This document shows positions 61,331-64,000 of a DNA stretch of 64,000 nt, piece after piece; within the stretch, counting starts at the first letter, position 1, and every line of letters begins with the position of its first letter. Origin of the DNA: G965197715 sp965247615 (lineage in GTDB: Bacteria > Chloroflexota > Dehalococcoidia > Lucifugimonadales > UBA1127); the NCBI GenBank assembly GCA_965247615.1, contig OZ252022.1, positions 1,674,001 to 1,738,000 of the forward strand. Direction: 5' to 3'. The position numbers were made by a program, and so were the translations under genes. Below the pieces are notes generated by a model that had not been told where the DNA came from, did not search any database, and saw only the letters and a list, made by a program, of their open reading frames with translations.

Positions 61331-61360
61331 TTGACAAGCCAGGAACACATGTTCTATTCT
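61331..61360 (+). promoter_or_regulatory. Promoter of the radical SAM gene
   Basis: Perfect TTGACA, 18-base spacer, TATTCT. The first LexA-type box fills the spacer up to the -10 box. Confidence 0.75.
61343..61354. promoter_or_regulatory. LexA/DinR-type SOS box 1
   Basis: GAACACATGTTC fits the Gram-positive SOS consensus GAAC-RNRY-GTTY exactly and lies between -35 and -10, where a repressor would block RNA polymerase. Confidence 0.7.
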
Positions 61361-61371
61361 CCTTGTAAGGC

Positions 61372-61383
61372 GAACATATATTC
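61372..61383. promoter_or_regulatory. LexA/DinR-type SOS box 2
   Basis: GAACATATATTC fits the same consensus with one mismatch (ATTC for GTTC). Its centre is 29 bases from box 1, just past the expected transcription start. Confidence 0.6.
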
Positions 61384-61492
61384 GTGTCCTGGTGTCATGG
61401 CAGGTTGGGGAGCATTGCTGCGGAGGGGGTAGTGGATGCTCTTCAACCGAGCACCGGGGGCGCGTACAAAACACCGCAGGGAGGCGAGCGTC

Positions 61493-62392
61493 ATGGGAAA
61501 GGTCATCTTCGAGGAGATTCAGAGCAAGTCACTCATCAATCGTGTATCCGGGGACAGCCTGCCCTTCCGCTGGACCGTCAATCCCTACCGGGGCTGCCAG
61601 CACGCTTGCGTGTACTGCTTCGCCCGGAGCACCCACACGTATCTGGGGATGAACGCGGGCAAAGACTTTGATACGCGGGTGAGTGTCAAGGTCAACGCTC
61701 CGGAGGTGCTTCGCCAGGAGCTTCGAGCGTCCAGCTGGCGGGGTCAGCTCATCGCCCTGGGCACCGCCTGCGACCCCTACGAGCCGGCCGAGCAGAAGTA
61801 CCGTCTCACACGGGGGATCCTCCAGGGACTCAGCGACTTCCGGAACCCGGTTTCCATCACCACCAAGGGCACGCTCATAGAGCGGGACGTGGACATCTTG
61901 AAGGAGCTCAGCCAACGTGCGTTCTGCTCGGTGAACTTCAGCGTCGGGACCGTGGACTCCGAAGTGTGGAAGGCCACCGAGCCCCTGGCGCCCAAGCCTG
62001 TAAAGCGCCTGCAAGCCATGGAGAAGCTGGTGAAGGCCGGGGTACGCGCCGGCGTCATGCTGGCGCCTATTCTGCCAGGTCTCAGTGACAGCCCGGAGAA
62101 GCTGGAAGAGACGGTCAGGGCCGCCGCGGAGCACGGCGCCCAGTTTATCGCGCCGAATATCCTCCACCTCAAGCCCGGATCCCGCGAGTGGTACATGCCC
62201 TTTGTCCGGGAAGCGTACCCGCATCTGAATGCCCTCTACGCAAGGCTCTACAAGGGCCCCTATGCACCTGAAGAGTACACAGAACGCGTGCTCGGCGTGG
62301 TGGAGGAGCTACGGCAGCGCTATGGCTTTCTCGCCAAGCGGGAGCTCGGGGGAGCGCCCGCCGGCGGTCTGCAGATGGCGTTGGCTATCTAA
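61493..62392 (+). CDS. Radical SAM protein of the Rv2578c/SplB-like group
   Basis: The 299-residue product has the radical SAM cluster motif Cys35-x3-Cys39-x2-Cys42 (RGCQHACVYC). Before it comes FRWTVNPY, and after it FARSTHTYLGMN and DFDTRVSVKVN, as in the Rv2578c-like relatives of spore photoproduct lyase. Its substrate is unknown; the related lyase repairs UV-damaged thymine dimers. The ATG at 61493 has GGGAGGCGAG upstream; an in-frame ATG at 61436 would add 19 residues. Its promoter carries two LexA-type boxes. Confidence 0.88.
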   Translation: MGKVIFEEIQSKSLINRVSGDSLPFRWTVNPYRGCQHACVYCFARSTHTYLGMNAGKDFDTRVSVKVNAPEVLRQELRASSWRGQLIALGTACDPYEPAEQKYRLTRGILQGLSDFRNPVSITTKGTLIERDVDILKELSQRAFCSVNFSVGTVDSEVWKATEPLAPKPVKRLQAMEKLVKAGVRAGVMLAPILPGLSDSPEKLEETVRAAAEHGAQFIAPNILHLKPGSREWYMPFVREAYPHLNALYARLYKGPYAPEEYTERVLGVVEELRQRYGFLAKRELGGAPAGGLQMALAI

Positions 62393-62447
62393 CCCCGAGG
62401 CGTGACCCGGGGAAGCCGCGTCGGTGGATGCCCCGATCCGTCGTCCG

Positions 62448-63560
62448 TCAGGCAGGGTCGAGCTGTGACATGAGGTCCAGGAGCTCTTGCGGGGAGCCTG
62501 CGGTACGAAACACATGGTAGGTGAAGAAGGGGCTGGGGACGTGCCTCGGCAGCCAGACAGCGTAGATCCGCTTCCCCGTAGCGTGCCCGTGAACGATCTC
62601 ACAGATGACCCCGACGGAGAGGGGTATGTAGGTATCTGCCTGGACCTGCTTGGACTGGGTATCGAAGCGGTCGTATGGTATGGGCGGGTAGTAGACCACA
62701 ACCAGATCGCTCTGATCAATGAGCCGAAAGTCCCGCTTCACGGTATGGTCGCCGACAGCCCGGAAGAGGCTGGCGATCTCTTCATCCGATGCGCGCGCCA
62801 GCAGACCCTGTCCATTCTTCCTCTCGTCGAGGAGGTCGTCGACCTGCTTGATATCTTCCAGCGTGCCGGGATCAAACACCACGTACCCGCTGCCACGCAG
62901 GTCGCCGATGAGCGTCACTGCGTCGTTGCGCTGCTGGTCGGACACGTAGCTCATGGGATAGCTGGCGTAGATCTTCTTGGGGTTGGGCCCGAAGAGCAGC
63001 GCAAAGAGGCCGTCGACAGGCTCAGAGCGGCTGACCAGGTAGTGCGGGAGCCTCAGGTTTCTCGCCCAACGCGCCGTGTCCTCCATCTCGCGGTCCCGCC
63101 AGTGAAGGACCTCCTGCAGGGTGATCTGATCAAAGCGATGGAGAGGGTCTGCTCTGAGGTTCCGGAAGGTGTCCACGGCGTTGTGTTCCACGGTGAAGAG
63201 CACCTCTGGCTTCAGGCCAGCGAGCAATGTATCGGGAAACCCCTCCAGATAGCTGGAGTTCCAGAAGAAGGTGGCGTGGGTGCCAAGGACCACTGCGCTA
63301 TCGCGTCCGCCGGAGGAGCGCCGCAGCGCCTCGATCCTAGTCTGAACATTGCGGATGGCATGCCGGACTATCTCCGAACGATGGGCATCCGTGATGTTGA
63401 GGATCGTGGCCTCGCTGACCGTGGGTTCCGCCGCCTGCATCTCCTGCCACAGGTCGATGAATATGACACGGCGCTCCCTCTCGCCGGCGATGGCAATCAG
63501 GTCATCCACCAACTCCCTGCGTTCGCTGCCGCTCATGCCCGTCAGGACGGCGGTAATCAT
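62448..63560 (-). CDS. P-loop-like protein fused to a deoxyribosyltransferase-like domain
   Basis: 370 residues in two parts. Residues 1-190 resemble an archaeal-type adenylate/nucleotide kinase with a degenerate P-loop (TGMSGSERRE, no GK[ST]) and a later VVLGTHATFFW strand. Residues 196-340 follow the nucleoside 2-deoxyribosyltransferase-like pattern: KKIYASYPMS, GYVVFDPG, RDFRLIDQSDLVVVYY with Asp285, and SVGVICEIVHGHATGKRIYAVW with Glu321. No known function can be named. It sits between an SOS-type gene and a VOC gene, and its start follows AAGGGGAC. Confidence 0.7.
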   Translation of the reverse strand: MITAVLTGMSGSERRELVDDLIAIAGERERRVIFIDLWQEMQAAEPTVSEATILNITDAHRSEIVRHAIRNVQTRIEALRRSSGGRDSAVVLGTHATFFWNSSYLEGFPDTLLAGLKPEVLFTVEHNAVDTFRNLRADPLHRFDQITLQEVLHWRDREMEDTARWARNLRLPHYLVSRSEPVDGLFALLFGPNPKKIYASYPMSYVSDQQRNDAVTLIGDLRGSGYVVFDPGTLEDIKQVDDLLDERKNGQGLLARASDEEIASLFRAVGDHTVKRDFRLIDQSDLVVVYYPPIPYDRFDTQSKQVQADTYIPLSVGVICEIVHGHATGKRIYAVWLPRHVPSPFFTYHVFRTAGSPQELLDLMSQLDPA

Positions 63561-63615
63561 GTGTGTCCCCTTACGGTTGGTGGGAGTGACAATACCAGCA
63601 CAGCGCTGGAGTGGG

Positions 63616-63996
63616 TCATACGGGTAGCTGGAGGAGCTGAAGGATATTCCCGTCGGGGTCCTGGAATGTTGCGACCCAGCCTCCCCAGGTCTCCAGCTCC
63701 GGTTCTCGCAGGATGACGGCGCCTCGCCCTCTGAGCCGGTCGACGACGGCGTGGATGTCGTTGACCTTCAGGTGGACCATAGTCCGGAATGGGTCTCGGG
63801 AGCTTCCCTGCACTCGACTGTGGGTGCCCAGATTCAGACGCACGCCCGGCTTTATCTCGAAGGCGACGAAATCATCATGGACTGAATGGAGCGGGAGGCC
63901 CAGGACGTCACGGTAGAAGCGGGTCATCTCTTCCAGGTTGTCGGTCCAGAAGACCACACCTGCAATGTCCTGTATGGCATCCGGCCGTGCTTCCAT
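63616..63996 (-). CDS. VOC-family (glyoxalase-like) protein
   Basis: 126 residues with the VOC repeat pattern: VVFWTDNLEEMTRFYRDVLGL at the N-terminus, then MVHLKVNDIHAVVDRL and the ending ATFQDPDGNILQLLQL. The first metal His of many VOC enzymes is replaced by Val, and the usual last Glu by Gln, so classical metal binding is doubtful. The ATG lies 4 bases from the window edge; no upstream ribosome site can be judged, and the protein could start earlier. Confidence 0.82.
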   Translation of the reverse strand: MEARPDAIQDIAGVVFWTDNLEEMTRFYRDVLGLPLHSVHDDFVAFEIKPGVRLNLGTHSRVQGSSRDPFRTMVHLKVNDIHAVVDRLRGRGAVILREPELETWGGWVATFQDPDGNILQLLQLPV

Positions 63997-64000
63997 CTCC

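Larger units (their letters stand above)
61159..61492. other. Leader region with promoter and two LexA-type boxes
   Basis: 334 bases between era and the radical SAM gene. The right half holds a strong promoter and two SOS-like palindromes; the left half shows nothing. Confidence 0.7.

Noticed and set aside
62487..63716. 409-codon open frame on the plus strand
   Set aside because: Antisense to the P-loop/NDT-like gene, which has clear motifs and a better start.

Overview
The window is GC-rich, densely coding bacterial DNA. Housekeeping genes (rpsO, pnp, era, folD, queA, dapA/asd/dapB) are mixed with many catabolic paralogues: two Rieske oxygenases, two amidohydrolases, two amidase-signature enzymes, two signal-less substrate-binding proteins, a CoxMSL-type molybdenum hydroxylase, an F420-type luciferase-family oxidoreductase with an F420:NADPH reductase, a D-aminoacylase, an MmgE/PrpD protein and a class III aminotransferase. 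This mix resembles Dehalococcoidia/SAR202-like Chloroflexota. That assignment is inference from gene content; no rRNA is present.

Layout. 1-6.5 kb: a truncated cupin, an EutA-like reactivase, a secreted nuclease lipoprotein, a short MetE-like methyltransferase, a Rieske oxygenase, then a 730-bp repeat-filled gap. 6.5-13 kb: an amidohydrolase, GNAT, two alpha/beta hydrolases, queA and folD. 13-18.7 kb: rpsO, pnp, dapB, asd, dapA. 18.8-25.4 kb: two thioredoxin-fold lipoproteins, a substrate-binding protein, tRNA-Thr(CGT), a small ORF plus amidase, an amidohydrolase. 25.5-26.6 kb: a decayed IS element with intact 22-bp ends. 26.7-31.2 kb: a small protein overlapping a coiled-coil protein, the second Rieske oxygenase, a beta-hydroxyacid dehydrogenase. 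31.2-33.2 kb: a glutaredoxin-thioredoxin reductase fusion between two transposase scraps. 33.3-37.8 kb: a minus-strand cluster ending in a bacterial-PH/CitE-like fusion. 38-44 kb: F420:NADPH reductase, queuosine-precursor transporter, repeats, D-aminoacylase, aldo/keto reductase, BNR propeller. 44.2-52.5 kb: SnoaL-like protein, AtzG-like protein plus amidase plus MmgE/PrpD, Rieske ferredoxin, aminotransferase, CcdA, GuaB3. 52.5-58.9 kb: Cox-type hydroxylase operon with a TAXI binding protein, then an MFS exporter. 59.2-64 kb: LLM oxidoreductase, era, an apparently SOS-controlled radical SAM protein, a P-loop-like/deoxyribosyltransferase-like fusion, a VOC protein.

Genes that appear to work together: pnp-dapB-asd-dapA run in one direction and give the lysine/diaminopimelate entry steps beside RNA decay; queA and the VUT transporter point to queuosine synthesis and salvage; the F420:NADPH reductase can recycle cofactor for the LLM enzyme; CcdA could feed electrons to the thioredoxin-like lipoproteins; TAXI-CoxS-CoxL-CoxM form a tight operon.

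Best candidates for something new: two LexA-type boxes in the promoter of the spore-photoproduct-lyase-like radical SAM gene (61.3 kb); the membrane PH-CitE fusion with lost acidic residues (36.5 kb); the P-loop-like/NDT-like fusion (62.4 kb); and several dispersed intergenic repeat families, one with six hairpin copies and one 77-bp element in inverted copies 33 kb apart. Plus-strand base composition changes from C-rich to G-rich near the IS element at about 26 kb. All functions are inferred by reading; no database search was run.
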